64,000 nt of DNA from Daejeonella rubra (GTDB lineage Bacteria > Bacteroidota > Bacteroidia > Sphingobacteriales > Sphingobacteriaceae), in the NCBI RefSeq assembly GCF_900103545.1, contig NZ_FNHH01000005.1, positions 124,001 through 188,000 of the forward strand, written 5' to 3'. Below, piece by piece: positions 44,965-54,629 of this stretch; positions within the stretch are counted from its first letter, which is position 1; each line of letters starts with the position of its first letter. A program made the translations under genes and the position numbers. A model generated the notes under the pieces. The model was given only the letters and a program-made list of their open reading frames with translations. It ran no database searches and had not been told where the DNA came from.

Positions 44965-46171
44965 AGGTCATATTACTTTTTAAAACTATCCGGAAGGTTG
45001 TACCCTTCCCTATTTCGGAATCCTTAACAAAAACACTGCCCTGATGGTAATTTTCTACAATTCTCTTGGTCAGGGAAAGGCCAAGTCCCCAACCCCGTTT
45101 TCTGGTAGTATATCCGGGCTGGAAAACAGTATCAAATTTAAGCCGGGGAATACCCGCACCTGTATCTGTGATATCAATGAAAACCTGCTCCTTAACGAGG
45201 TTTTCTTTAATCTCAATTTTAATGCTTCCCTGACCCTCAATGGCATTTACAGCATTTTTTAGAATATTTTCGATAACCCAGTCAAACAGGGGAACATTGA
45301 TCAGTGCCTCAACATGCTTATCGCCGGAAAGAATAAACTCAATCTTATCACTCACTCTCACCCTGAAATAATTGACAAATTCTTCAACTACTTCATATAC
45401 CACATGATTATGCAGAATTGGCTTTGAGCCGATCTTGGAAAATCTATCCGCGACCATTTCAAGTCGCTTGACATCATTCTCCATTTCGATGATCAGAGGA
45501 TCATCAGGGGCATTAAATTTTGATTTAAGAAGCTCTACCCAGGCCATTAATGATGAGATCGGGGTTCCTAACTGATGAGCTGTTTCCTTCGCCAGACCTA
45601 CCCAAACCTGATCCTGTTCCGATTTTCTGGAGGAATTAAAAACCCCATATGCAACCAGCAGAAAGATAGCGATTACCGACAACTGTACATAAGGAAAGGC
45701 CCTTAACTGGGTTAATAAGGTAGAATCCTTATAGTAGACGTACCATTTTTCATTATTCCGATTGTTTAATTCGAGAACAATAGGCTGAGGATGCTGGGAT
45801 TTCATCGCTTTCAGCTGAGATTTAAAATATTTGGGATCGTACTTTTTCTTAGAATCAGCTTCCAGATCAAAATTTGTTTTTGTACTGTCAAGCCCGCGCC
45901 AGGTGATGATATTTTCAGCAGAATCCACCACAATTGCAGGAACTGCCAAACTATCCCGCATACTGTAGATAAAGGTTATATACTCATCATTCACATCGGG
46001 CATTGCGATAATATTACGGGTACTTTTTGCCCATAATTCAGCTCTGGTACGCTCCGCGGTTGATATATTCCTTACCAGATAATCGGTGTACCAAAGCGAT
46101 GCCCCAACAATTATTGTTGCAAATGCCAGTAAAATAAACTTCCAGCGGCGTTTCCTTTCGTATGGATTCAT
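44945..46171 (-). CDS. Membrane sensor histidine kinase
   Basis: The start is taken as ATG 46171 (MNPYERKRRWKF); the frame extends to a TTG at 46183, which is less likely. In the 412-residue numbering from that TTG, two transmembrane segments (about 15-32 and 166-184) flank a periplasmic sensor of about 130 residues. The phospho-acceptor is His203 in KETAHQLGTPISS, and the ATPase has N-box NILKNAVNAIEG, DTGAGIP and GWGLGLSLTKRI. No response regulator adjoins it, so it is an orphan kinase. Confidence 0.93.
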   Translation of the reverse strand: MNPYERKRRWKFILLAFATIIVGASLWYTDYLVRNISTAERTRAELWAKSTRNIIAMPDVNDEYITFIYSMRDSLAVPAIVVDSAENIITWRGLDSTKTNFDLEADSKKKYDPKYFKSQLKAMKSQHPQPIVLELNNRNNEKWYVYYKDSTLLTQLRAFPYVQLSVIAIFLLVAYGVFNSSRKSEQDQVWVGLAKETAHQLGTPISSLMAWVELLKSKFNAPDDPLIIEMENDVKRLEMVADRFSKIGSKPILHNHVVYEVVEEFVNYFRVRVSDKIEFILSGDKHVEALINVPLFDWVIENILKNAVNAIEGQGSIKIEIKENLVKEQVFIDITDTGAGIPRLKFDTVFQPGYTTRKRGWGLGLSLTKRIVENYHQGSVFVKDSEIGKGTTFRIVLKSNMTYEATTS

Positions 46172-46327
46172 ATATTTCAGCAAATTACAAAAGGAAATGC
46201 AATTGTAATACCATAGCAGACGAAAATAATGGTATTTGAAATGTACTGTGTCTAAACTGTCGGATTTGAAATCCCACTAATTTACTCCGAACTGACAACA
46301 CATAACCAACAACTGATAACATTCTTT

Positions 46328-46335
46328 TATCTTTG
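46328..46335 (+). promoter_or_regulatory. -7 box of gltX
   Basis: TATCTTTG is an exact TAnnTTTG match only 4 bp before the gltX ATG, which implies a leaderless or nearly leaderless transcript. No clear -33 box was seen. Confidence 0.55.
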
Positions 46336-46339
46336 CCTC

Positions 46340-47878
46340 ATGCCTGATATCACTAAAAAAGTAAGAGTACGATTTGCCCCAAGCCCTACCGGTGGATTAC
46401 ACCTGGGAGGAGTTAGAACTGTGTTATTTAATTATTTATTTGCCCGTAAACATGGCGGCGACTTTATCCTGAGAATTGAAGATACTGACCAAAACCGTTA
46501 TGTTGAAGGTGCAGAACAATATATTTTAGATTGTCTTGCATGGTGCGGATTAAATCCGGATGAAGGCCCGAAAAATGGTGGTCCCTTTGCCCCTTACCGC
46601 CAAAGCGAGCGCAAGGCAAATTACAGGATCTATGCAGAACAACTAGTCAGAGATGGCTATGCCTATTATGCATTTGATACCACAGAGGAGCTGGATGAAC
46701 AGAGGCAAAAAACACCAAACTTTCGCTATGGGCATGAAAACCGCAGTTTTATGCGGAATTCATTGAACCTTTCTGCAGAAGAAACCAAGGAATTACTTGA
46801 TCAGGGAGTTCCTCATGTGATCCGCATCAAAGTTCCTGCAGATGAAACGCTGCATTTTGTGGATATGATCCGAGGAGATGTCAGCTTTGACACGAATCTG
46901 GTTGATGATAAAGTATTATTAAAAGCCGATGGTATGCCAACTTACCATCTGGCGGTGGTTGTTGATGACTATCTTATGAAGATCAGCCATGCCTTCAGAG
47001 GTGAAGAATGGCTTCCTTCAGCACCAGTACATATCCTTCTCTGGGAATATCTAGGATGGAAAGCAGATATGCCGGAATGGGTACACCTTCCGCTGATACT
47101 TAAACCCGATGGCAATGGTAAACTGAGCAAGCGCGATGGCGACAGACTTGGATTCCCGGTTTATGCCATGAACTGGACAGATCCAAAAACAGGAGAAACA
47201 ACCCGCGGTTTCCGTGAAATGGGCTACCTTCCTGAAGCATTCGTGAATATGCTTGCTCTTTTGGGATGGAATGACGGAACGGAGCAGGAGATCTTCAGTA
47301 TGGATGAACTGATTGAAAAATTCAGCATCGAAAGGGTCAGTAAGGCAGGTGCGAAATTCGATTTTGAAAAGGCAAAATGGTTTAACCATGAATATATTAA
47401 GAGATCTGAAGTAGCAGATATCAGGGATCTGGTTTTCAATATTCTTAAAGAGAAAGGCATTCAAATATCTGATAATGAATACTTTGAAAAAGTGCTTTCG
47501 GCTGTAAAAGAGCGGATGATCTTTCTTCAGGATTTCTGGGAGCAGGCATCTTTCTTCTTTGAACAGCCCGCAACCTACGATCTGAATGCCGTAAAGCCTA
47601 AATGGACCGAAGCTAAAACCGAATTCTTTAATGAGCTGATCAAAACCTATGAGGCAATCTCGGGTTCCGAAGAGTGGGAAACTGTGAATCTGGAGACTGT
47701 TTTCAAAGCATTAGCTGAAGAAAAAGGTATCAAACCGGGAGAATTGATGCTACCATTCAGGGTCATGCTTGTTGGCGGCAAATTCGGTCCGGGGGTATTT
47801 GATATTGCTGTGCTTATTGGAAAAGATGAAACGATCAGGAGGATTCAGAAAGCACTGATTGCTTTTACTGAAGAATAA
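46340..47878 (+). CDS. gltX: Glutamate--tRNA ligase
   Basis: The 512-residue protein has the class I synthetase signatures RFAPSPTGGLHLGG (HIGH motif H21-G24) and KLSKR (261-265), and an anticodon-binding C-terminal domain. It charges tRNA-Glu with glutamate. It stands alone between a kinase gene and a repeat-rich gap. Length is normal for the enzyme. Whether it is a strict glutamyl or a non-discriminating form cannot be told. Confidence 0.97.
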   Translation: MPDITKKVRVRFAPSPTGGLHLGGVRTVLFNYLFARKHGGDFILRIEDTDQNRYVEGAEQYILDCLAWCGLNPDEGPKNGGPFAPYRQSERKANYRIYAEQLVRDGYAYYAFDTTEELDEQRQKTPNFRYGHENRSFMRNSLNLSAEETKELLDQGVPHVIRIKVPADETLHFVDMIRGDVSFDTNLVDDKVLLKADGMPTYHLAVVVDDYLMKISHAFRGEEWLPSAPVHILLWEYLGWKADMPEWVHLPLILKPDGNGKLSKRDGDRLGFPVYAMNWTDPKTGETTRGFREMGYLPEAFVNMLALLGWNDGTEQEIFSMDELIEKFSIERVSKAGAKFDFEKAKWFNHEYIKRSEVADIRDLVFNILKEKGIQISDNEYFEKVLSAVKERMIFLQDFWEQASFFFEQPATYDLNAVKPKWTEAKTEFFNELIKTYEAISGSEEWETVNLETVFKALAEEKGIKPGELMLPFRVMLVGGKFGPGVFDIAVLIGKDETIRRIQKALIAFTEE

Positions 47879-47890
47879 AAAGAGGAAAGG

Positions 47891-47936
47891 AGGATTTTCG
47901 TTCGGCTAATGCTGGTGCATGCGTATCGCGTGTGCT
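47891..47936. repeat. Dispersed palindromic repeat, copy 2
   Basis: Contains GTGCATGCGTATCGCGTGTG preceded by AGGATTTT. It matches the element at 36131-36175, including the shared core GCGTATCGCGTGT. Confidence 0.55.
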
Positions 47937-47951
47937 TTTACTAAAAGAAAG

Positions 47952-47979
47952 AACCACCCCCTTTAATTCCAGCGGTGGA
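47952..47979. repeat. Short REP-like repeat, internally deleted copy
   Basis: ACCACCCCCTTTAATTCC is joined directly to AGCGGTGGA; the same two blocks occur at 56653-56705 separated by 25 extra bases. The outer CCACC/GGTGG arms can pair. Confidence 0.55.
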
Positions 47980-48004
47980 TACTGGACGGCCAGGGAAATT
48001 TGTA

Positions 48005-48094
48005 TCGTCCTAAAAAAAGTTTACAGGTTTTATTTAATCCTGAAATATGTTTACAGGTTTTTTGTTGTCCTGAATTGGGTTTACTATTTAATTA
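48005..48094. repeat. Three tandem 30-bp repeats
   Basis: Three units, each exactly 30 bp, share TCCT, then 8-9 variable bases, then GTTTAC. Units one and two also share AGGTTTT. Multiple short repeats of this type are found at the ends of IS21-like elements, but no transposase is nearby. Confidence 0.6.
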
Positions 48095-48137
48095 TCCGGA
48101 TAACAGTGGTTATATTTAGATAACCTAATCCTTCAAA

Positions 48138-49832
48138 GTGGACACTATCTTTCTAATCATATCTGCCAGACTCAGAACAGTATCCTGCTTGTTTCTGCTT
48201 GCCCTATTCCTATTTATTACCGGTTGTAAAAGTACAGAAACCGCCACCATGGGCATTATCAATGCCCGTATCTGGACAGGTGATTCTGAGCAGCCGTGGG
48301 CCAAAGCAATGGCCATTAGTGGTGATAAGATCTTCTATGTAGGTTCTTCTGCTGAGGTTGAAAAACTGATGTCGAAATCTTCTCTTCTGATCGATGCGAA
48401 GAACCAAATGGTTGTTCCGGGATTCAATGATTCGCATGTGCATTTTATGGATGGCGGATTCGGGCTTTCATCCGTTTCATTACGGGATGCCAAAACAAAA
48501 CAGGAATTCATTAACAGAATAGCGGCATTTGCCAAAACTGTACCTCCAGGCACCTGGATCCTCAATGGCGATTGGGATCATACCAACTGGGGTGGAGAGC
48601 TTCCTGAAGCCAGATGGATCGACTCAGTTACCGCTGAACATCCTGTTTTTGTTCAGCGACTTGACGGGCATATGGGGCTGGCAAATTCTGCTGCCATGAA
48701 GCTATCAAAGATCAGCAAGGCAACAGCAGATGTGGAAGGTGGTACTGTGATCAGGGACGAAAATGGAATACCAGCTGGTATTTTTAAAGATAATGCGATG
48801 GGTCTGATCTTTAAAAACGTTTCAGATCCTTCCGATGAATTAAAGGATCGGGCTTTGAAAGCCTCCATGAAATATGTTGCTGAAAATGGAGTCACTTCCG
48901 TGCAAAGTATGGGTACCTGGGATGATCTGGAAGTGTACAGAAGGGCCGCAAAAAAAGATAGTCTGCAGACAAGGATATACGCCGTTGTACCGCTCGATTC
49001 CTGGAAAAAATTAAGCGAAGAGGTTAAAAGATCAGGTCGGGGAGATAACTATTTGAAGATCGGCGGATTAAAAGGATTTGTTGATGGCTCACTTGGCTCA
49101 CATACCGCAGCGTTTATGAAGCCCTTTAGCGATACCCCTGCCGACAGTGGTTTTATGGTGTCTTCAGTAGAAGATCTCTATCAGGCAGTTTCTGCAGCGG
49201 ATAAAGCAGAATTACAGGTAATGGTTCATGCCATTGGCGACAAGGCCATTCATGAACAGCTCAATATTTTTGAACGTGTTCAGAAAGAAAATGGAACACG
49301 CGATCGCCGTTTCCGGATCGAGCATGCACAACATATTGCCCCGGAAGATCTGACCCGGTTTAACTCCTTATCTGTCATCGCCAGCATGCAGCCTTACCAT
49401 GCAATTGATGATGGCCGCTGGGCTGAGAAAGTAATCGGACCAGAACGAATAAAAACCACCTATGCCTTTAAAAGTCTGCTGGATAATAAGGCTGTTCTGG
49501 CTTTCGGCAGCGATTGGTTTGTGGCTCCTCCAACACCACTGGAAGGAATTTATGCTGCTGTTACGCGACGGACACTTGATGAAAAAAATTCAGAAGGTTG
49601 GGTTCCGGAGCAAAAGATCAGTGTTGAGCAGGCACTAAAAGCCTATACCTTCGGATCGGCATTTTCGGCTTTTGATGAGGCTCAAAAAGGAGTCCTTAAA
49701 AAAGGATTTTTAGCAGATTTTGTTATTCTTGATCAGGATATTACGGCTATTCCAGCAGAAAAAATAAGGAATGTCAAAGTGATGAAAACAATAGTAGGTG
49801 GTAAGATCGTTTTTGAAAATGACAAAAAATAG
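48138..49832 (+). CDS. YtcJ-like metal-dependent amidohydrolase, probable lipoprotein
   Basis: The 564-residue protein starts at a GTG. Its N-terminus has a hydrophobic stretch ending ITGC (Cys about 30), a plausible lipobox. The amidohydrolase barrel shows the metal pair HVH in FNDSHVHF, His in VMVHAIGDKA, RIEHAQH and the Asp in FGSDWF. Family members cleave amides or related bonds with a divalent metal; the substrate is unknown. The exact start is uncertain because a promoter-like TATCTTTC lies just inside the first codons. Confidence 0.88.
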   Translation: MDTIFLIISARLRTVSCLFLLALFLFITGCKSTETATMGIINARIWTGDSEQPWAKAMAISGDKIFYVGSSAEVEKLMSKSSLLIDAKNQMVVPGFNDSHVHFMDGGFGLSSVSLRDAKTKQEFINRIAAFAKTVPPGTWILNGDWDHTNWGGELPEARWIDSVTAEHPVFVQRLDGHMGLANSAAMKLSKISKATADVEGGTVIRDENGIPAGIFKDNAMGLIFKNVSDPSDELKDRALKASMKYVAENGVTSVQSMGTWDDLEVYRRAAKKDSLQTRIYAVVPLDSWKKLSEEVKRSGRGDNYLKIGGLKGFVDGSLGSHTAAFMKPFSDTPADSGFMVSSVEDLYQAVSAADKAELQVMVHAIGDKAIHEQLNIFERVQKENGTRDRRFRIEHAQHIAPEDLTRFNSLSVIASMQPYHAIDDGRWAEKVIGPERIKTTYAFKSLLDNKAVLAFGSDWFVAPPTPLEGIYAAVTRRTLDEKNSEGWVPEQKISVEQALKAYTFGSAFSAFDEAQKGVLKKGFLADFVILDQDITAIPAEKIRNVKVMKTIVGGKIVFENDKK

Positions 49833-49928
49833 AGCTTTGCTATCCCTTCAATATATTTTATTTCCAGGTTTAGCCAAACATTGGTCTAATCATTGTTGTT
49901 ATCCTGAAAACAAAAACAATCCGGAATT

Positions 49929-50777
49929 ATGAAATGGTTAGGCAGACGCGGAAGCGGAAATATTGATGACAGACGCGGCATGAGCGGCGGCATGGTTGTT
50001 GGCGGAGGAAGTATAATTGTTATTATTCTTGGATTGCTTTTCGGTGAGGATGCTACAAACTTGTTAAGTCAGCTACCTATAAATGATGCAGCACAAACCG
50101 AAGGAAGGATTGGCTCTCCTACAGACGATGCAGGAAAATTTGCAGATGTTGTACTAGGTGATACTGATGAGATGTGGACCAAAATATTCAATGAAAATGG
50201 GGAAACTTACCAGGAGCCAACCATGGTACTTTTTGACAATTCTGTTTCTTCGGCATGTGGTTCAGCAAGCTCCGCTACGGGGCCATTTTATTGTCCTTCG
50301 GATCAAAAGATCTATATAGACCTTACATTTCAGGAAGAACTTAAAAACAGGTTCGGTGCAGGCGGTGATTTCCCTATGGCTTATGTTATCGCCCATGAAG
50401 TAGGGCATCATGTCCAAAATCAATTGGGTGTTTCTGAGAAAGTTCAGCGAATGCGAAGCAGCCTGGGTGAAACAGAATATAACCGCTTATCGGTCCAGCT
50501 TGAACTGCAGGCCGATTTTTATGCCGGTATCTATGCCAATTACATTCAAAAACTTCAACATGATGGTAAAAGTGTGCTGGAGGATGGCGATATTGAAGAA
50601 GCATTGATGGCAGCAAGCGCCATTGGTGATGACCGCATACAAAAGCAAACACAGGGGCAGATCGTTCCGGATTCATTTACTCATGGTACTTCTGCGCAAC
50701 GTATGAAATGGTTTAAAAAGGGTTATCAAACCGGGGATATCAGTCAGGGGGATACTTTTAATGCGAGAGATCTGTAG
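49929..50777 (+). CDS. YpfJ-like neutral zinc metallopeptidase
   Basis: The 282-residue protein has one transmembrane segment after a short polar N-terminus (about 22-38), then the zinc-peptidase motif HEVGH (156-160) in VIAHEVGHHVQNQLG, and ELQADFYAGIYA with the third ligand region. The CGxASSATGPFYCP segment, with two Cys, is typical of the family. Its physiological substrate is not established. It stands alone. Confidence 0.92.
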   Translation: MKWLGRRGSGNIDDRRGMSGGMVVGGGSIIVIILGLLFGEDATNLLSQLPINDAAQTEGRIGSPTDDAGKFADVVLGDTDEMWTKIFNENGETYQEPTMVLFDNSVSSACGSASSATGPFYCPSDQKIYIDLTFQEELKNRFGAGGDFPMAYVIAHEVGHHVQNQLGVSEKVQRMRSSLGETEYNRLSVQLELQADFYAGIYANYIQKLQHDGKSVLEDGDIEEALMAASAIGDDRIQKQTQGQIVPDSFTHGTSAQRMKWFKKGYQTGDISQGDTFNARDL

Positions 50778-50848
50778 TTATTGATAAATTACTGGTAATC
50801 AATATATTTATCGCCAAACTTCCTACGAAATAACTGGCATTCAAACTT

Positions 50849-50971
50849 CGTCATTTCGATGAGCGAACCAAAAAATTGAAATAAAACAAAATTATAGCGA
50901 AGAGAAATCTGTTGATCAGGAAGAGTGATTTTGATCATGAGATTTCTCATCGTTCCTCTTTCGAAATGACG
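50849..50971. repeat. Large imperfect palindrome (REP/MITE-like)
   Basis: CGTCATTTCGA at the left end is complementary to TCGAAATGACG at the right end. An inner pair, GAAATCT...GATCA with TGATCATGAGATTTC, adds a long stem. The unit of about 123 bp lies between the YpfJ gene and the stop of the ABC permease. Sequences of this GAAATGACG type recur in many Bacteroidetes genomes, as far as I recall. Confidence 0.6.
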
Positions 50972-51014
50972 GAAAATTTGAACAACCCAATCATATCTCA
51001 CATCTCAACACCCC

Positions 51015-53585
51015 CTACACATCACTCCTCAATACCTCCAAAGGTGGCCGGTTCAATATTCCGCGGCTATTGAAAAGTCCGATCAGGACAGTTAAGGAGG
51101 TTATTATTAAAAATAATAATGCTACAGGTAAAATATCCGGCGTGAAGCTAGTTTCAAAGGTAAATCTTGCTAAAGACCAACTCGCAAGGAGCGATAAAAT
51201 GATTCCGGCACCAGCAGCCAAAGCCCCCAGGAAAAAATATTCAAGTGCAGTGATCACCAGAATCTGTTTACGGCTTGCTCCTATGGTTCTCAATAAAACA
51301 CTCTCTCTTATCCGCTGATACTTACTGATCAATACCGATGAGATCAGTACAATTAAACCAGTAATAATGCTGAAAGCGGCCATAAACCGGATCACAAAAC
51401 CCATTTTATCAAGGATCTCATCAAGAACACTCAATACTAATCCCAGATCGATCATTGAGATATTCGGGAATGTACGAACGACAGCCTGCTGATATTTTGC
51501 AGAAATCTCATTGGATGGAACCTGAGTTAATAATACGTGGAACTGCGGTGCATCTTCAAGCACGCCAGCCGGAAATATCAGTATAAAGTTTGTCTGAATA
51601 CGATTCCAATCCACTTTTCTGGTACTTCCAACCAGAGCTTTAAGTGGAGCTCCCTGTACATTAAATTTCAGTTCATCTCCAACTTTCACACCAATACGAC
51701 GGGCATAACCATCTTCAATAGAAACATATACTGGTTTGCCCGGCTCGGCCTTTCCGATCCATTTGCCATCAATTATCTCTTCCGAATCACTCAGACTATC
51801 CCGGTAGGTTACCCTGTATTCGCGCTCCAACCCGCGCATCGCTCCCCAGGCAACACTATCCTTTTTATAATCAGCAGCTGTTCGGCCTTTGATCTCGGTC
51901 ATTCTCATATTCACGATCGGCACTTCCTGAAGAACAGGAAGGTTCATGCTTTTTGTCAGGTTTGAAACCGCTACCTTCTGATCCGACTGAATATCAAAAA
52001 GTACCATATTCGGCTGATTCTTACTCGATGAAAGTGTCACCCGGTTGATCAGGATATCCTGCACAAAGAAAAGCGTGCAGATAAAGGCTGTCCCAAGTCC
52101 GATGGACACCACAAGGATCAATGTTTGATTATTAGGCCTGAACAAATTCGCGAAACCCTGTCGCCATAAATAACTCCAGGAGGATGGGAAATACCTTCGC
52201 GCCAGCCACATCATCGCATAGGCCAATGCCGCTAAAACTAAAAATCCTGCCAGAACACCTGCAGTAAAGAAAACGGTTTTCTTAAGCGAGCCCATCTGCA
52301 AATAGGTAAAACCAAATACAAACGAAACGATGATGAAATAAACCAGCCATTTTACCGGATCCTTAAATAAGGAAGTCTCCTGAAAAGAAAGCCTCAGCGT
52401 ATTCAGCGGAGAAATATTCCTGACCGAAACAAGCGGCAGCAATGCAAATAAAATAGAAATGATGAGTCCCAGTAGTATTCCCTGAGCGATTGCAGCCCAT
52501 GAAATAGCAACAGTGATCTTAACTGGTAAAAAGTCAGCCAGCACCATTGGCAAAAACTGCTGGATCAGTGTTCCCAGCAATGCACCGATCATGGAACCGA
52601 TCAAACCGATGCCGACTATTTGTATGAGATAGATGATGAAAGCCTGTCTTGAGCTGGCACCCAGGCAGCGCAGGATAGCGATCGTGTTGATCTTTTCGCG
52701 GATATAAATATGGATAGCACTTGCTACACCTATGCAGCCTAATAAAAGTGCGATGAAGCCAACAAGCGCCAGAAATTCTGTGAGATCTTCAAATGATCGG
52801 CCTGTATTTTCCTTTCGGGATTCAATGGTTTCATAATCAAGTTCCGACTTTTCAAGCTGTGGCTCCAGTTTTTTAGCAAGCTTCTGAACATCCACCTCTT
52901 CTCCGAACTTATAATAAAAATTATAGGTGATACGGCTTCCTTTTTGTGAGAGTCCCGTTTCTTCCAGATAGGCAAGCGGAATATAAACGATCGGGGCTAC
53001 GGAAGAGTTAAAGCCCGTCTGCCCGGGAGCTTTATTTAATACTCCGGCAATTTCAAATGTTAGTTCGCCAACCTTGATTGAATCACCAGGCTTGGCATCA
53101 AACTGCAGCATCAGTGTTTTATCTACCAGGGCCCTCTTTTCGAGGCGAAAGGTGCGGCTGGCAGTCGCGGGACTAGTCTCAATATCTCCGTAATATGGGT
53201 ATTCACCGGATAATGCTCTCACATTGACCAATCGCGTGCCTTCACTCTTCGGGAAATAGATCATGGAAGCAAAAGCACGTTCTTCTGAGCGTTTATCTCC
53301 CAGTTTCATGAGCATCGGCATGGCATCTTCGCTGACAGTCTTATTGGTCTCGATTACCAGATCAGCACCCAGTAAGCTTTTCGCCTGTGAGTCAATATCC
53401 TTTTTGAGGTTATATTCGAAAGAATATATGGCCACCAGGGCTGCTATTCCAAGGATGATGGAAGAAATGAACAGAAATAAACGGGACCTGTTTCGTCTGC
53501 TGTCACGCCAGGCCATGAGTATGAGCCAGCTGAAGTTCAGCGGACTTTTATGCTGAACTTCCGGAATATCATTAAGCTCCGGCAT
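51015..53585 (-). CDS. ABC transporter permease, YbbP type (two FtsX domains)
   Basis: The 856-residue protein has an N-terminal helix, a large extracytoplasmic domain and paired FtsX-like regions. Multiple membrane spans occur near 35-55, 265-410, 420-480 and 750-850. This layout matches YbbP-like permeases. It overlaps the ATPase gene by 14 nt. YbbA/YbbP systems are thought to act on outer-membrane or lipid-related cargo in Proteobacteria; the substrate here is unknown. The usual YbbA-adjacent thioesterase gene (tesA) is absent. Confidence 0.9.
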   Translation of the reverse strand: MPELNDIPEVQHKSPLNFSWLILMAWRDSRRNRSRLFLFISSIILGIAALVAIYSFEYNLKKDIDSQAKSLLGADLVIETNKTVSEDAMPMLMKLGDKRSEERAFASMIYFPKSEGTRLVNVRALSGEYPYYGDIETSPATASRTFRLEKRALVDKTLMLQFDAKPGDSIKVGELTFEIAGVLNKAPGQTGFNSSVAPIVYIPLAYLEETGLSQKGSRITYNFYYKFGEEVDVQKLAKKLEPQLEKSELDYETIESRKENTGRSFEDLTEFLALVGFIALLLGCIGVASAIHIYIREKINTIAILRCLGASSRQAFIIYLIQIVGIGLIGSMIGALLGTLIQQFLPMVLADFLPVKITVAISWAAIAQGILLGLIISILFALLPLVSVRNISPLNTLRLSFQETSLFKDPVKWLVYFIIVSFVFGFTYLQMGSLKKTVFFTAGVLAGFLVLAALAYAMMWLARRYFPSSWSYLWRQGFANLFRPNNQTLILVVSIGLGTAFICTLFFVQDILINRVTLSSSKNQPNMVLFDIQSDQKVAVSNLTKSMNLPVLQEVPIVNMRMTEIKGRTAADYKKDSVAWGAMRGLEREYRVTYRDSLSDSEEIIDGKWIGKAEPGKPVYVSIEDGYARRIGVKVGDELKFNVQGAPLKALVGSTRKVDWNRIQTNFILIFPAGVLEDAPQFHVLLTQVPSNEISAKYQQAVVRTFPNISMIDLGLVLSVLDEILDKMGFVIRFMAAFSIITGLIVLISSVLISKYQRIRESVLLRTIGASRKQILVITALEYFFLGALAAGAGIILSLLASWSLARFTFETSFTPDILPVALLFLIITSLTVLIGLFNSRGILNRPPLEVLRSDV

Positions 53586-54282
53586 GATTCAGATTTTGGG
53601 TGTTTGTTAATTCATCGGAAATTAAAGATCCACCCTTGATGCGGATTATTCTTTGCGTTTTGGAAGCTAGTTCAAGGTCATGCGTGACCAGAACCAGCGT
53701 AGTTCCCGCTTCCCTGTTCAGGTCGAATAATAATTTAACCACCTTTTCACTGGTTTCCGCATCCAGATTTCCGGTTGGCTCATCAGCAAATAATATTTTG
53801 GGAGAATTTGAAAAAGCACGTGCAAGGGATACCCGCTGCTGTTCTCCACCCGATAACTGACTCGGATAATGATGCCCGCGATCAGCTAAACCCACTTTTT
53901 CAAGTAATGCTTCTGCACGGGGACGAATATGTTTCTCGCCTCTCAGCTCCAGTGGAACCATCACATTTTCAAGAGCAGTTAAAGTGGGCAAAAGCTGAAA
54001 ATTCTGGAAAATAAATCCTACATGCTGATTTCGAACATGAGCACGCTGATCTTCATTCAGATTATCCAGACGGATGTGATTTAGTTCAACAATGCCTGAA
54101 GACGAGCGATCTAAGCCTGCACATAAACCCAAAAGTGTAGTTTTACCACTACCTGAAGGACCAACAATTGCCATTGTTGAACCTGCTTCAATGGCAAAAT
54201 TAATATCATCCAGAACAGTGAGTGTGTTACCCCCGCTTTGATAGGTTTTGCTTAGATTTTGAATATTCAGGATAATGTCCAC
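53572..54282 (-). CDS. ABC transporter ATP-binding protein, YbbA/LolD type
   Basis: The protein has Walker A GPSGSGKTT, signature LSGGEQQRVSLARAF, Walker B KILFADEPTGNLD and H-loop VTHDLELAS, typical of MacB/LolD-class ATPases. The chosen start is the GTG at 54282 (MDIILNIQNLSKTY), which matches homologues; the open frame continues to another GTG at 54321. A -7-like TTATTTTG at 54323-54330 makes that longer start only possible if the transcript is leaderless. It drives the adjacent YbbP-like permease. Confidence 0.9.
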   Translation of the reverse strand: MDIILNIQNLSKTYQSGGNTLTVLDDINFAIEAGSTMAIVGPSGSGKTTLLGLCAGLDRSSSGIVELNHIRLDNLNEDQRAHVRNQHVGFIFQNFQLLPTLTALENVMVPLELRGEKHIRPRAEALLEKVGLADRGHHYPSQLSGGEQQRVSLARAFSNSPKILFADEPTGNLDAETSEKVVKLLFDLNREAGTTLVLVTHDLELASKTQRIIRIKGGSLISDELTNTQNLNHAGA

Positions 54283-54321
54283 TAGTTCAGGTTTTAATTT
54301 CAGTATTGATCGATCTTTCAC

Positions 54322-54629
54322 GCAAAATAAACAAATTGAAGGTGTTATAATGTAAAATTCATCTCATATTATTGGATGGTAAATGGTAGGGGATGTTACA
54401 CTTTCCGATTCAGATTCTGGTGGGGACAGGCAGTTGAATAGGTTGGTTTTTAGGAACTGTATCGTGCTACTTAATTTTGTCTGTAACTATCAATATATGA
54501 AATGCAATAGGTTGTAAAAAAACAGGTAAATTATTTTTTTAAATAAATGAAAATCAAATGAGTAAGCGGTAGTTTTATTTGTATTAACGGTTAGTATAGG
54601 TTAGATTTATTAATCTAAGGTACTCTCAC
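54322..54629. other. AT-rich gap with a perfect palindrome
   Basis: No gene is visible in these 308 bp. TTAGATT-TATT-AATCTAA (54601-54618) is a perfect inverted repeat about 12 bp before the next start codon and could be an operator. The minus-strand promoter-like box of the ABC genes lies at the left edge. Confidence 0.35.

Noticed and set aside
46172..46183. Upstream TTG start for the histidine kinase
   Set aside because: ATG 46171 gives a sound N-terminus (MNPYERKRRW); the extra four residues have no support.
48005..48094. CRISPR array
   Set aside because: Only three adjoining 30-bp units with no constant spacers between them and no cas genes; better described as tandem repeats.
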